From: Echinicola pacifica DSM 19836
GTDB taxonomy: Bacteria; Bacteroidota; Bacteroidia; Cytophagales; Cyclobacteriaceae
DNA: 64,000 bases
Assembly: GCF_000373245.1 (NCBI RefSeq)
Contig: NZ_KB890758.1
Span: 60,855-124,854 of the forward strand
Direction of reading: 5' to 3'
The translations under genes and the position numbers were made by a program. A model generated the notes under the pieces. The model ran no database searches. It was not told the DNA's origin and saw nothing but the letters and a program-made list of their open reading frames with translations. This document shows positions 28,131 to 37,937 of this stretch, piece after piece; within the stretch, counting starts at the first letter, position 1, and each line of letters begins with the position of its first letter.

Positions 28131-31100
28131 ATGATTCTCTTTTTCCAATCTCCACAAAAAAGTAAAATTTACGCTGTGCAAACGCAGCAGCCGCTCGCAC
28201 CGGCAGATCTACCTAAACTATCATGGCTATTCGGCGAGGCCAAAGTACTGGAACAAGATTCAGTAGTGGGCCTATTTGCCGGACCGCGGAAGGAAATGAT
28301 CACTCCATGGTCCACGAATGCCGTAGAGATCACTGCCAATATGGGCATCCCGGGAATCTTCAGGATAGAAGAGTTTCTTGCTATTCAAGCGGATACCTCT
28401 ATTGACCCCATGCTTCAGACGGTATATAAGGAGCTGGATCAGTCCATATTCACCATAGACCTACAGCCCGAAAAAGTGATTTCGATCACCGACATTCGTA
28501 CTTATAACGAAAAAGAAGGCCTTGCACTGAGTGAAGAGGAAATAGAATACCTAGACAATGTCAGCAAAAATCTCGACAGACCATTGACGGACAGCGAGGT
28601 TTTTGGATTTAGTCAGGTAAACTCCGAGCACTGCAGACACAAAATATTTAACGGTACTTTTGTGTTGGACGGGGAAGAGAAAGAAAGCACCCTGTTTCAG
28701 TTGATCAAAAAGACCTCTATAAAACATCCCAACCGCATCGTATCGGCTTATAAGGATAATGTGGCCTTTGTCAAAGGACCAAAAGCTCAGCAGTTTGCCC
28801 CTAAAACACAGGATAAGGCCGACTACTTCCAGCCGGAAACCATAGACACGGTCATGTCATTAAAAGCCGAAACCCATAATTTCCCCACCACTGTGGAGCC
28901 CTTCAATGGTGCTGCTACAGGAGCAGGAGGGGAAATCAGGGATCGACTAGCCGGTGGCACTGCCTCCATTCCTCTCGCAGGGACGGCGGTATATATGACC
29001 TCCTACTCCCGGGCAGAAGCTGGGAGAAGCTGGGAGAAAGACCTAGCCCCACGCAAGTGGCTCTACCAAACTCCAGAAGACATCCTCATCAAAGCCTCCA
29101 ACGGGGCGAGTGACTTTGGAAACAAATTTGGCCAGCCCGTGATCTCAGGAAGTGTCCTGACTTTTGAGCATGAGGAAGGTGATAAGCATTATGGATTCGA
29201 TAAAGTAATCATGCTCGCTGGCGGAATCGGTTTTACCCGAGAGAAGTACAGCCTCAAAAACACCCCTTCAAAGGGTGATAAGGTCGTGATCATGGGCGGT
29301 GACAATTACCGTATCGGCATGGGTGGAAGTGCTGTGTCCTCAGTAAACACCGGAGAATTCAGTAATTCTATCGAATTAAATGCCATCCAGCGATCCAATC
29401 CTGAGATGCAAAAAAGGGTGGCCAATGTAATCAGAGCCATGGCTGAAAGTGACGATAATCCCATTATCTCCATACATGACCATGGTGCTGGCGGACACTT
29501 AAACTGCCTCTCTGAGCTCGTCGAAGAGACCGGTGGATCCATTGATATAGACAAATTGCCAGTGGGTGACCCTACCCTATCGGCTAAAGAAATAATCGGT
29601 AATGAATCCCAGGAAAGAATGGGATTGGTCATCAGCCAGGAGCATGTGAATACGCTTCAGAAGATCTCGGAGAGAGAAAGAGCGCCATTCTATGTGGTGG
29701 GTGAAACCACCGGGGATATGCATTTCAAATTTGAGAATAAGCTGACAGGAGAAAAACCAGTGGACTGGGATCTGTCTCATATGTTTGGCAGCTCTCCAAA
29801 GACCATCCTAACCGACAAAAAGATTAATCCAAACTTCGCTGAGCCAGCCTATATCACTGAGAATATCGGCTCGTATATCAAGGAAGTATTGCAGCTGGAA
29901 GCTGTGGCCTGCAAGGACTGGCTCACCAATAAGGTGGATCGATCTGTGACTGGCCGTGTGGCTACACAGCAGAGTACTGGCGCGATCCAAGTTCCTCTGA
30001 ATAATGTGGCGGTGATGGCCATAGACTTTACAGGTAGTAAAGGAATCGCTACCTCCATCGGACATGCTCCCGTGGCTGCACTTGCAAACCCTGAAGCAGG
30101 CTCCAAACTGGCTATCGCTGAGGCATTGACCAACTTGGTTTGGGCTCCTATCGAGGAGGGACTATCGAGTGTTTCTCTAAGTGCCAACTGGATGTGGCCT
30201 GCCAAAAATGAAGGCGAAAACGACAGGTTATACCGTGCCGTGGAAGCGATCAGTGAGTTCGCCATCGAATTGGGCATCAATATCCCAACAGGAAAAGACT
30301 CCCTGTCGATGACGCAGAAGTATCCTGATGGCAAAACTGTCTTCTCACCGGGGACCGTCATCATCTCCAGCGTTGGGGAATGCTCGGATATCCGAAAAAC
30401 CGTCAACCCTGACCTTAAACCTATCGAAGGAAGTAAGGTATATCATATAGACTTCTCTAAAGACCAGCCACAACTGGGCGGAAGTAGCTTCGCACAGGTG
30501 ATCAACAAAATCGGTAATACTCCTCCAACAGTGAAGGACAGCGCCTATTTTGTAAAAGCCTTTGGAGCGATCCAGGAGCTCGTACAGGAAGGCCTATTAC
30601 TGGCTGGCCATGACATCAGTTCTGGCGGCTTGATCACCACTTTATTGGAAATGTGCTTCCCGACCAGCCAGTGTGGCTTACAGGTAAGCCTTTCTGCCCT
30701 TAATGCCAAAGACCCTATCATCGGCTTATTTGCCGAAAATCCTGGGGTAGTCATTCAGGTGAAGGATGAAGTAGCAGTTCAGGAAATATTAAGTAAATAT
30801 GGCGTTAGCTTTAGCCTCCTTGGGGAGCTAAGTCTTGACGGCACACTATCCATAGCGGAGCTAGGACTAAATCTGGCCATCGAGGAGCACAGAGACATCT
30901 GGTTCAAGTCTTCCTACCTATTGGATAGGAAACAAAGTGGAGCAGCGCTGGCCGCAGAGCGCTATGCCAATTATAAAAATCAGGAGCTCAGCTATCAGTT
31001 TGGAGCGAACTGGGAGGGCTCATTTGATAAGTACAATCTAAATCCATTCCGTAATGACCGCAGCGGCCATAAGGCGGCGATCATCAGAGAAAAGGGCGTC

Positions 31101-31820
31101 AATGGCGACCGTGAGATGGCCTATGCACTATGGTTGGCGGGATTTGATGTGAAGGACGTACACATGACCGACCTGATCGCGGGAAGGGAAAATCTTGAAG
31201 ACGTCAATATGATTGTCTTTGTAGGTGGATTCTCCAATTCTGATGTGCTAGGATCTGCCAAAGGCTGGGCAGGAGCATTCCTTTATAATGAGAAGGCTAA
31301 GCAGGCCTTGGACAATTTCTACGCAAGACCTGACACCCTCAGCTTAGGCGTATGTAATGGATGCCAATTGATGGTGGAGCTGGGCTTGATCAATCCTGAG
31401 CATAGCGAGAAGCCAAAGATGCTTCATAACGATAGCCATAAATTCGAGTCCGGATTTGTCAATGTTACCATTCCACAAAATGATACCGTGATGTTTGGTA
31501 GCCTTTCCGGCCAGAGACTAGGTGTATGGGTAGCGCATGGTGAAGGTAAATTCTCCCTTCCTCAAGAGGAATCTGCCTATCAGGTGGGGATGAAGTACAG
31601 CTATGAAGCTTATCCCGGCAATCCAAATGGTTCGGATCATTCCGTTGCAGGCCTTGCCTCAGCAGATGGCCGTCACTTGGCCATCATGCCACATATCGAG
31701 AGATCCTTGTTCCCTTGGAACTGGCCTTATTATCCTGCCGATCAAAAAGCGGAGGAAGTAAGTCCATGGGTGGAGTCATTTGTAAATGCAAAAGAATGGG
31801 TCGCTAACCATTCCAAATAA
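28131..31820 (+). CDS. purL: phosphoribosylformylglycinamidine synthase (large, single-chain PurL)
   Basis: Fourth step of purine synthesis: FGAR plus glutamine and ATP to FGAM, cytoplasmic. The 1229-residue single chain is the proteobacterial/Bacteroidota type, fusing the PurS-like N-terminal part, the PurL ATPase halves and a C-terminal glutaminase. Seen: VNSEHCRHKIFNG (family signature), LKAETHNFPTTVEPFNGAATG, and the triad-type glutaminase nucleophile Cys in LGVCNGCQLM, with the His/Glu region MPHIERSLFPWNW at the end. I start at 28131 (MILFFQS) and not at an in-frame ATG at 28086. The 28086 ATG lies upstream of the promoter -7 box, and the family begins at MI(L/H)FF. Confidence 0.96.
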   Translation: MILFFQSPQKSKIYAVQTQQPLAPADLPKLSWLFGEAKVLEQDSVVGLFAGPRKEMITPWSTNAVEITANMGIPGIFRIEEFLAIQADTSIDPMLQTVYKELDQSIFTIDLQPEKVISITDIRTYNEKEGLALSEEEIEYLDNVSKNLDRPLTDSEVFGFSQVNSEHCRHKIFNGTFVLDGEEKESTLFQLIKKTSIKHPNRIVSAYKDNVAFVKGPKAQQFAPKTQDKADYFQPETIDTVMSLKAETHNFPTTVEPFNGAATGAGGEIRDRLAGGTASIPLAGTAVYMTSYSRAEAGRSWEKDLAPRKWLYQTPEDILIKASNGASDFGNKFGQPVISGSVLTFEHEEGDKHYGFDKVIMLAGGIGFTREKYSLKNTPSKGDKVVIMGGDNYRIGMGGSAVSSVNTGEFSNSIELNAIQRSNPEMQKRVANVIRAMAESDDNPIISIHDHGAGGHLNCLSELVEETGGSIDIDKLPVGDPTLSAKEIIGNESQERMGLVISQEHVNTLQKISERERAPFYVVGETTGDMHFKFENKLTGEKPVDWDLSHMFGSSPKTILTDKKINPNFAEPAYITENIGSYIKEVLQLEAVACKDWLTNKVDRSVTGRVATQQSTGAIQVPLNNVAVMAIDFTGSKGIATSIGHAPVAALANPEAGSKLAIAEALTNLVWAPIEEGLSSVSLSANWMWPAKNEGENDRLYRAVEAISEFAIELGINIPTGKDSLSMTQKYPDGKTVFSPGTVIISSVGECSDIRKTVNPDLKPIEGSKVYHIDFSKDQPQLGGSSFAQVINKIGNTPPTVKDSAYFVKAFGAIQELVQEGLLLAGHDISSGGLITTLLEMCFPTSQCGLQVSLSALNAKDPIIGLFAENPGVVIQVKDEVAVQEILSKYGVSFSLLGELSLDGTLSIAELGLNLAIEEHRDIWFKSSYLLDRKQSGAALAAERYANYKNQELSYQFGANWEGSFDKYNLNPFRNDRSGHKAAIIREKGVNGDREMAYALWLAGFDVKDVHMTDLIAGRENLEDVNMIVFVGGFSNSDVLGSAKGWAGAFLYNEKAKQALDNFYARPDTLSLGVCNGCQLMVELGLINPEHSEKPKMLHNDSHKFESGFVNVTIPQNDTVMFGSLSGQRLGVWVAHGEGKFSLPQEESAYQVGMKYSYEAYPGNPNGSDHSVAGLASADGRHLAIMPHIERSLFPWNWPYYPADQKAEEVSPWVESFVNAKEWVANHSK

Positions 31821-31832
31821 GATAATAAGGCA

Positions 31833-31870
31833 CCTTGAAGTCAGTAGATTTTTTCTTACTGACTTCAAGG
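31833..31870 (+). terminator. hairpin after purL (14-bp perfect stem)
   Basis: Arms 31833-31846 and 31857-31870 are perfectly complementary with a 10-base T-rich loop. There is no T run after the stem, so it may act as a 3' stabiliser or a weak terminator. Confidence 0.6.
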
Positions 31871-31908
31871 AACTTACCTATTATCCCTAAAAAAACTTTT
31901 ACTGAGTA

Positions 31909-31939
31909 TTTGCATTAAATAAAAAAGCACGTACCTTTG
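31909..31939 (+). promoter_or_regulatory. consensus Bacteroidota promoter of tRNA-Gln
   Basis: TTTG at 31909-31912, a 19-base spacer, then TACCTTTG at 31932-31939: a full match to TTTG-N19-TAnnTTTG. It is 41 bases before the tRNA 5' end. Confidence 0.85.
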
Positions 31940-31980
31940 TGTCACAATTAAGGCAAACGAGGCTTTAAAACAACAAATAC

Positions 31981-32053
31981 TGACCCATGGTGTAACTGGC
32001 AACACGTCTGATTTTGGTTCAGAAGAGTCTAGGTTCGAGCCCTAGTGGGTCAA
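31981..32053 (+). tRNA. trnQ: tRNA-Gln (anticodon UUG)
   Basis: A 73-base cloverleaf. The acceptor stem TGACCCA pairs with TGGGTCA (7 of 7). The anticodon stem TCTGA pairs with TCAGA, enclosing loop TTTTGGT with anticodon TTG. The T stem CTAGG pairs with CCTAG around TTCGAGC. The discriminator is A and the 3' CCA is not encoded in full. It has its own promoter and terminator. Confidence 0.95.
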
Positions 32054-32075
32054 CAAAATTTCATACAATCCAATC

Positions 32076-32101
32076 AGGGCGTCCAAAAACGCCCTTTTTT
32101 T
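32076..32101 (+). terminator. intrinsic terminator of the tRNA-Gln unit
   Basis: The hairpin GGGCGT/ACGCCC (32077-32082 with 32089-32094, plus an A-T pair) with a 6-base loop is followed by seven T residues. Confidence 0.85.
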
Positions 32102-33655
32102 GGCTCCTATCGCAAATGACAATAGGGATTTTTGAAAGCTTGCTTTCGAGGTATTTCCGAGGAAAATATCACTTTGGTAAATTGCAACGCAAATGTAGCT
32201 TTGATCCATGGTGGATCGGAAAAGATATCCTGACAAGCCTTTATCTAAGGGTCATCATCAACTCTAGGAAAAAAGATATAAACCTAAAACTTAATCAGAA
32301 GGCAGATTGGTTTGATTTCCTCACGGAATGGTAACTACCATTGAAATGAAATGATTTAGAACATCAGGACGTCAATTAAATTCTCGCGGATATAGAATCC
32401 AAAGCCACAGATTTTTTTCCAGTACCACCTTCAGTACCTTCTTCTCCCAATAAGATTTTTCTATATGAGCTTTAAACCTGTCTCCTTAAAAAAGACTTGT
32501 TGCTTATTATGAAAATAAGATACAAGACAAGCCTCGATCCAATGAACCAAACTATAAATCGTCTCCAACTCAGAAAGTCACCTTAAATCACTTAAAAAAA
32601 TGGAAAGCTCAATTGCCATCTTCCTAACTCACTAACAGAACCGCCCTACCCTCCTGGATAAATTTCAACTTTATTATTTCTAAGTTTTTCAGTAAATTCC
32701 TTTATAGAGTTTACACCAGCAATTCAGAAAGCAGACAAGCCTGTGCTATTGCTAAACTGTCATCCCCTAGACGGTGTAACGATCACGAGGAATGGCATTC
32801 TATTTAAACAGGCCTTTAGGACTATAAGAAGGCAATTCCCCTTCTACTTTTTTAGAAAAATTATCGCTATTAATAAATTGATTAGTTAGATATTCAGGCG
32901 CTTCTTTCGCCTCCTCAGGTATTCCCATGAATCTGAATAGTGACAGTTTGAATAAAATGATCATCTGGACGGATAATCCCGGAAAGTGTTTTCACTATCT
33001 TCTCGTTTCCGACAAAAGTAAGGCTGATTTCATAGGGACTTTTTCTACGAGCAGTTTCCCTCTCAAAATAGGCTGAAATAAAACCCATGGTTTTATAGTT
33101 TGGTTTACAAAAATTTAGTTGAGGAACTAATTCTAATGGGAAAATAGAGAGATACTAAAAAGCCTCTATTTGGAGGCCCACTGATATGGATTGGTTTTCT
33201 GGCCTTTTGCTCTTCATTGGATGTTTCTTGATCCTGCTTAAAATCAATGCTGCCCTTGACAGCTTCACTCATTAATGAATCTAGTATTCAGAAAGTCGTA
33301 CAAGTTTCAACAGCCACTTTGTCTTTATGAATAGTAGAACCATTACAGTTTTCATATATAATCAAAAATCAATTTAGTTTCTGCAATTTCGACATCGAAA
33401 AGTACCGTAAGGAAGCGTAAGTTTTGTAGTTTTAGGAATAGGATTCCTTTGGTGAGTCGCATACTTCATAAATGAGCCATAATTCTGATCAGATAAATCA
33501 AATATAAGAAGTGAGGTAAATGTATATCCGTTTCATATCCTTATACATTCTCCCTTTTAAAAACAGAATACCTATAGATCGAGTACACCATAGACAATGG
33601 AAGGGCTCTGTGGCACAAGACAATTATACATTAAAAATTGATAAAGAATAACTTG
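32102..33655. other. 1.5-kb gene-poor region after tRNA-Gln, with three small minus-strand frames
   Basis: No convincing gene fills this stretch. On the minus strand three short ATG-started frames lie in series: 33272-33105 (55 codons, hydrophilic N-terminus MSEAVKGSIDFKQDQ), 33088-32915 (57 codons, MGFISAYFERETARRKSPY) and 32928-32800 (42 codons). The third overlaps the second by 14 bases in another frame. Their composition is more protein-like than the surroundings, so they could be small genes or frameshifted remnants of one gene. A fragment near 33300-33345 (IHKDKVAVETC on the minus strand) faintly recalls the N-terminus of IS110-type transposases, but is far too short to call. The promoter for the glycosidase pair must lie at the right end. 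Confidence 0.4.
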
Positions 33656-34696
33656 ATGAGAATAAATAAAACACTGTGGATAGGCATTTTGGCACTCTTT
33701 ATTACTTCAGAGCTGCTAGCCCAGGACAAGAAATTTGCTGATCAATGGGAATATGTGGGCATCGCCATTGATGAGCCTGGATACACCGTGTGGGGATCCT
33801 CTCCTGTAATGGATGAAGAAGGAAAAGTGCATCTTTTTGTAGCCCGGTGGAAGGGGAATACCGTGGAGCCAGGATGGCGATCAGGGAGTGAAATCGCCCA
33901 TTACGTAGGCGAGGGACCTGAGGGACCTTTTACCTTTTCGGAGGTGGCTATTGCTGGAACCGGCTTGGATACCTGGGATCGTTTTGGGGCACATAATCCT
34001 GCCATACATTATATCAATGGGAGGTATGTATTGCTATATATCGCCAATGACAACCCTAACCGGCCAGCACATCCTTCCAATCAAAAGATAGGAATGGCCA
34101 CTTCAGAGAGTCCTTATGGTCCATGGAAAAAAGTCAATAAAGATGGGCTGATATTGGATGTCCCTAAAGACCCACAATACTGGAACTATCAAGCGAGCAA
34201 CGGGGTCAATAACCCCGCACTCTTAAAGCATCCAAACGGAGGCTATTATTTGTATTTCAAATCAGAGAAGGCCAAAATGGGACTTGCAGTGTCACAAAGC
34301 TTAGAAGGCCCCTATGTACAACTTCCTTTCCCGGTGACGGCCAACGACTCCAATATTGAGGATGGCTATGCCTTTAGGTATAAGGGTAAATTTGCCTTAC
34401 TTACAACGGACAATCATGGCATGATCGAAGAAGGCGGTGGCTTACTTTGGCTGTCTGATGATGGGATTACTTTCAAAGAATACGAAAAGGGGTTTCATCG
34501 TATTAATGCCTATATGCCTATAGATATGTCGAAAGTGGCCGTCCACTATGGCCCCAAAAATCTTCCCTATGCCAAATTTGAGCGTCCTCAACTCCTAATT
34601 ATAGATGATAAGCCTCAATATCTTTATGTACCATCAGGCACCAATGTTTTTGGCGGAGATTATACCGTAAGTTATATCCTGAAATATAAGGAGTAA
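33656..34696 (+). CDS. secreted five-bladed beta-propeller glycoside-hydrolase-like protein (GH43/GH117 type)
   Basis: Probably a glycosidase acting outside the cytoplasm. The 346 residues (from ATG 33656; an in-frame TTG at 33638 is less likely) begin with a signal peptide ending LLAQ. The rest has the repeated pattern of GH-F-like propellers: GYTVWGSSPVMDEEGKVHLF, then GSEIAHYVGEGPEGPF, GAHNPAIHYINGRYVLLYI, NQKIGMATSESPYGPW and GVNNPALLKHPNGGYYLYF, with an acidic EDGYAF block further on. These are the blades of GH43/GH32/GH117 relatives; the exact family cannot be fixed by eye. It ends one base before the GH29 fucosidase gene, so both are co-expressed, possibly to trim a fucosylated glycan. 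Confidence 0.75.
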   Translation: MRINKTLWIGILALFITSELLAQDKKFADQWEYVGIAIDEPGYTVWGSSPVMDEEGKVHLFVARWKGNTVEPGWRSGSEIAHYVGEGPEGPFTFSEVAIAGTGLDTWDRFGAHNPAIHYINGRYVLLYIANDNPNRPAHPSNQKIGMATSESPYGPWKKVNKDGLILDVPKDPQYWNYQASNGVNNPALLKHPNGGYYLYFKSEKAKMGLAVSQSLEGPYVQLPFPVTANDSNIEDGYAFRYKGKFALLTTDNHGMIEEGGGLLWLSDDGITFKEYEKGFHRINAYMPIDMSKVAVHYGPKNLPYAKFERPQLLIIDDKPQYLYVPSGTNVFGGDYTVSYILKYKE

Positions 34697-34697
34697 A

Positions 34698-36083
34698 ATG
34701 TCTAAAAAATTTCTATCGCTATTGATTTGGTTTTCTATAGCCTTGGCCCAGGTCTTTGCCCAGGATGGGCAGACTGTACCAGTACCTAGTCCTGCACAGC
34801 TGACATGGCAAAATGCAGAGCTGGCGGCTGTTTTCCATTATGACCTGCACGTATTTGACGGAAAGAAATATGTGCAGGGAGAAAATAGAATTACTCCAGT
34901 AGCTGATTATTCTATTTTCAATCCCAAAGAATTGGACACCGACCAATGGATAAGGTCAGCCAGGGATATGGGTGCCAAGATAGCCATTCTTACCGCGACA
35001 CATGAAACAGGCTTTGCCCTTTACCAAAGTGATGTCAACCCCTACTCATTAAAGGCGGTAAACTGGCGAGAAGGAAAAGGTGACTTAGTGGAAGATTTTG
35101 TGAATTCATGCAGGAAATATGGCATAGAGCCGGGAATTTATATTGGCATTAGGTGGAATTCATTTTATGGCATCCATGACTTTAAAGTTCAGGGAGACAG
35201 CGAATTTTCCCAACACCGGCAGCACTATTATAATCAGATGTGCGAGGGTATGGTGGAAGAGCTTACTTCCCGGTATGGGGATTTGGCGATCATTTGGTTT
35301 GATGGCGGAGCTCATGGGCCAGCGCAAGGAGGCCCTGATGTACAAGGGATAGTGGAGAGGAATCAGCCGAATACTATCTTCTACCATAATCTGGACCGGG
35401 CTGATATCCGATGGGGTGGAAGTGAGTCCGGAACGGTCCCCTACCCTTGCTGGGGTACTTATCACAGCTCCTCCTGGTTTGCCAACAGGGGAGATTCCAT
35501 TGACTTTAAGCCCATAAAATACGGAGACCCTGAGGGTCAGTTTTATATGCCAGCAATGAGCGACGCCCCATTGAGAGGATATAATGGAAGGCATGAATGG
35601 TTTTGGGAACCAAATGACGAAGCACATATTTTCCCTCTGGAAAACCTGATGCATATGTACATAAATAGTGTGGGACATAATAGCACCTTGATTTTGGGGA
35701 TTACCCCAGATGATAGAGGCCTGGTCCCTGTGCCGGATGCAAAAAGAATGAAAGAGTTTGGGGAGGAAGTAAAAAGTAAATTCGCTCAGCCAATAGCAGA
35801 AACCTCCGGAATTGGAAATAACATCATGCTTGCCCTGAGCCAAGGTGAATTGATCAGGCATATAGTACTTCAGGAAGATATTCGGTCTGGAGAGCGGGTC
35901 AGAGCCTTCGTAGTCGAAGCAAAGGTCAAGGGACAATGGGAGGAAATATATGAGGGAAGTTCCATAGGCCATAAACACATAATACCAATAGAAACGCAGG
36001 AAGGGAAAGTAGTCGATGGCTTAAGACTGCTGATCAAGCAGTCAAGGGGGGAACCTATGATTAAGGCTCTAAAGGTCTATTGA
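34698..36083 (+). CDS. GH29 alpha-L-fucosidase, secreted
   Basis: Retaining fucosidase that removes alpha-linked L-fucose, 461 residues with a signal peptide ending VFAQ. The (beta/alpha)8 domain contains TATHETGFALYQSDVNPYS at 99-117 (family block) and the nucleophile Asp202 in IIWFDGG (199-204). A C-terminal beta-sandwich part follows from about 355. The acid/base residue cannot be identified with certainty by eye; this fits the GH29-B type, where it lies on a variable loop. It starts 1 base after the propeller gene. Fucose is a common cap on animal and algal glycans, in keeping with the sialic-acid locus 2 kb further on. A probable terminator follows at 36139-36177. Confidence 0.88.
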   Translation: MSKKFLSLLIWFSIALAQVFAQDGQTVPVPSPAQLTWQNAELAAVFHYDLHVFDGKKYVQGENRITPVADYSIFNPKELDTDQWIRSARDMGAKIAILTATHETGFALYQSDVNPYSLKAVNWREGKGDLVEDFVNSCRKYGIEPGIYIGIRWNSFYGIHDFKVQGDSEFSQHRQHYYNQMCEGMVEELTSRYGDLAIIWFDGGAHGPAQGGPDVQGIVERNQPNTIFYHNLDRADIRWGGSESGTVPYPCWGTYHSSSWFANRGDSIDFKPIKYGDPEGQFYMPAMSDAPLRGYNGRHEWFWEPNDEAHIFPLENLMHMYINSVGHNSTLILGITPDDRGLVPVPDAKRMKEFGEEVKSKFAQPIAETSGIGNNIMLALSQGELIRHIVLQEDIRSGERVRAFVVEAKVKGQWEEIYEGSSIGHKHIIPIETQEGKVVDGLRLLIKQSRGEPMIKALKVY

Positions 36084-36138
36084 AACACAGCTCCTTTATT
36101 GCTAATTAGGAAATCTACCCAGACCTCATAGGTACCTT

Positions 36139-36177
36139 AAAAATACTTCTCCCATATATCATACGGGACGTATTTTT
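36139..36177 (+). terminator. probable terminator of the GH29 unit
   Basis: Imperfect hairpin: AAAAATAC (36139-36146) pairs with GTATTTTT (36170-36177), with an inner TCCC/GGGA pair, ending in a T-rich tail. It is about 55 bases after the stop. Confidence 0.55.
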
Positions 36178-36884
36178 TTATTTGACCCGCTTACCTTCTA
36201 GGCGACAAAATTATGATTGTCGAAGACCAAAGCTTCCTAGCCTATATTCATCCTTACCTCACACCATAGGTGATTTTTCAATGCTTCCATGGCCGATTCA
36301 TTTCCCCCCCAAAGGCATGCTTCTCATAAGTATCCCCGTCCCCCCTCCTTGTAGTGAGCATTCCTTTTTTAATTTTTGAGATGTAGAAGACCATTTTAAT
36401 AAATAAAACTGTAAAAGCGATGGTAACCAGAATCTGAATTAATATAATTATCCACCTAATAATAAAGCCTATTAAATACAACCGATTAAATCTGTTTAGA
36501 GCAATTTTATTTTAATTAACAATTAATTACCATACTTAGATGATACTAATAAAAAAACAGGTTCACCGCTACACAAAACTTATTTAAGTATATAAAAACA
36601 GAAAGCCTTCATAAAGTCTCTATTCTTTATAAAAACAATGCCTAAACCATTAAATTTTAATTTCTTTTCAAACAAATTACACACACTATATAATCTATGC
36701 TTAACTATAGAGAAATTGGAATCAAGCCATCTCACTTCTCACTTCATCTTCGACCAAAGGCCCCTAAGGTGCAATAACCTCTGGAAGTCCCTTCCACGTT
36801 TTTGGCCAAAATATGCCTGATAAGGGCAGGATATAATCCGCTATCAATCTAAGTATTAATCCCTTGGCATGGAATATCCCATAA
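36178..36884. other. convergent AT-rich intergenic region
   Basis: About 700 bases between the fucosidase unit and the leftward-ending beta-lactamase-like gene. A 67-codon minus-strand frame at 36278-36481 encodes a hydrophobic segment followed by a basic tail, but has only a TTG start and no clear promoter, so I do not call it. No RNA gene or repeat was seen. Confidence 0.45.
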
Positions 36885-37937
36885 TTATGAACTTTTCTTT
36901 TTCACTATTTTCACAATGCGACTGTATATAATTTCTGCCAGGCTCCAGTCGTAGCCCGTAAAATTCGTGGTATTGTTAAACTGAATAATCACGGCATCCA
37001 TCTCCTTATGGTACCTTGCAATGCTTTGGTAGCCCGGTATCAGTCCAGTATGCTCAGAGGCATATATAGAGGTATAAATGGCCTGCTCTCCTTCTTTAAA
37101 CAGCGAGCCCTCATTCAATGCCCGAAGGAATACCGCCACATCCTGAGCAGTGGCCAGCATGGAGCCATAACTATTCAGTCCATAATCTACGGTCTTAATA
37201 TCCTCCTCAATTCCCACATAATAGCCTCCCATCAACTCGTCAATAGCTACTTCATCTAGCGAACCAAAGGTATGGTTTAGATTTAAAGGAATTAATATTT
37301 CTTCCTTGATATACTCATAGTTATTATACCCCAATTCCTTATCGAGGATCTTGCCTATCAGCAGATAATTGGTATTCGAATACCTGTATTCCTCATCCGG
37401 GGCGAAGTCTGCCGGCTGGTCCAGTACCAGCCTCAGCTGCTCATCAGCATCGATGGGTGGATCGACCCAAAAATTGGGGACATCGGTAAAATTGGGTATG
37501 CCAGTCCGGTGCTGCACCAACATCCTCAGGCTAATTTTATCTGAATTTTCTATTCTTCCAGCTAGCTCAGGCAGGTAATCCGCCAGGCTAGCATCCAAGG
37601 ATAAACGTCCCTCATTGACCAATTTGGCCACCGCCACGGCCACATATAATTTGGTAATACTTCCTATCTTAAACAGAGCCTGGGGATCAGCTGGCACTTT
37701 ATCCTCTCGATTATGCCAACCGGCTGCATAGCTAGCCGGAGGCTTTCCTGCCTGATCCACATAGACAATTATTCCATCAAAATCATATAGAATGGCTTGC
37801 TCAAGTTGCTCCTGCACAGTAGCAGGCAGTGGCATTATCCATGCTTTAACCAGTATCCAAGGCACAAAATACAATGAGCCTATGCTGACAATTATAAAAA
37901 TTATTCGAGCTATCCGCTTCACTTTTTTATTGCTCAT
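36885..37937 (-). CDS. serine beta-lactamase-like hydrolase (class C / PBP4*-type family)
   Basis: Membrane-anchored serine hydrolase of the beta-lactamase superfamily, 350 residues from ATG 37937; an upstream in-frame TTG start at 37991 would add 18 residues without family similarity. A signal-anchor helix lies at about 10-32. The catalytic triad motifs are all present: SITK at 93-96 (nucleophilic Ser93), YSN at 186-188, and HTG (in SEHTGL) in place of KTG. Members are DD-peptidases, esterases or beta-lactamases; none can be preferred here. It converges with the fucosidase unit and is separated by about 190 bases from the sialate esterase gene, so it could be read through from the sialic-acid operon. 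Confidence 0.85.
   Translation of the reverse strand: MSNKKVKRIARIIFIIVSIGSLYFVPWILVKAWIMPLPATVQEQLEQAILYDFDGIIVYVDQAGKPPASYAAGWHNREDKVPADPQALFKIGSITKLYVAVAVAKLVNEGRLSLDASLADYLPELAGRIENSDKISLRMLVQHRTGIPNFTDVPNFWVDPPIDADEQLRLVLDQPADFAPDEEYRYSNTNYLLIGKILDKELGYNNYEYIKEEILIPLNLNHTFGSLDEVAIDELMGGYYVGIEEDIKTVDYGLNSYGSMLATAQDVAVFLRALNEGSLFKEGEQAIYTSIYASEHTGLIPGYQSIARYHKEMDAVIIQFNNTTNFTGYDWSLAEIIYSRIVKIVKKKSS

Noticed and set aside
29849..30406. 185-codon minus-strand frame
   Set aside because: Lies entirely inside purL on the other strand; no independent support.
32014..32334. 106-codon plus-strand frame overlapping tRNA-Gln
   Set aside because: It begins inside the tRNA and runs through its terminator, so it cannot be a normal gene.
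33300..33345. IHKDKVAVETC on the minus strand, reminiscent of IS110-type transposase N-termini
   Set aside because: Only about 11 residues before a stop, with no further transposase sequence and no terminal repeats found.
35160..35978. 272-codon minus-strand frame inside the GH29 gene
   Set aside because: Antisense to a clear fucosidase, with no recognisable motif and low-complexity-like composition; an open-frame shadow.
36278..36481. 67-codon hydrophobic minus-strand frame
   Set aside because: TTG start only, no promoter or conserved partner; hydrophobic frames arise easily in AT-rich DNA.
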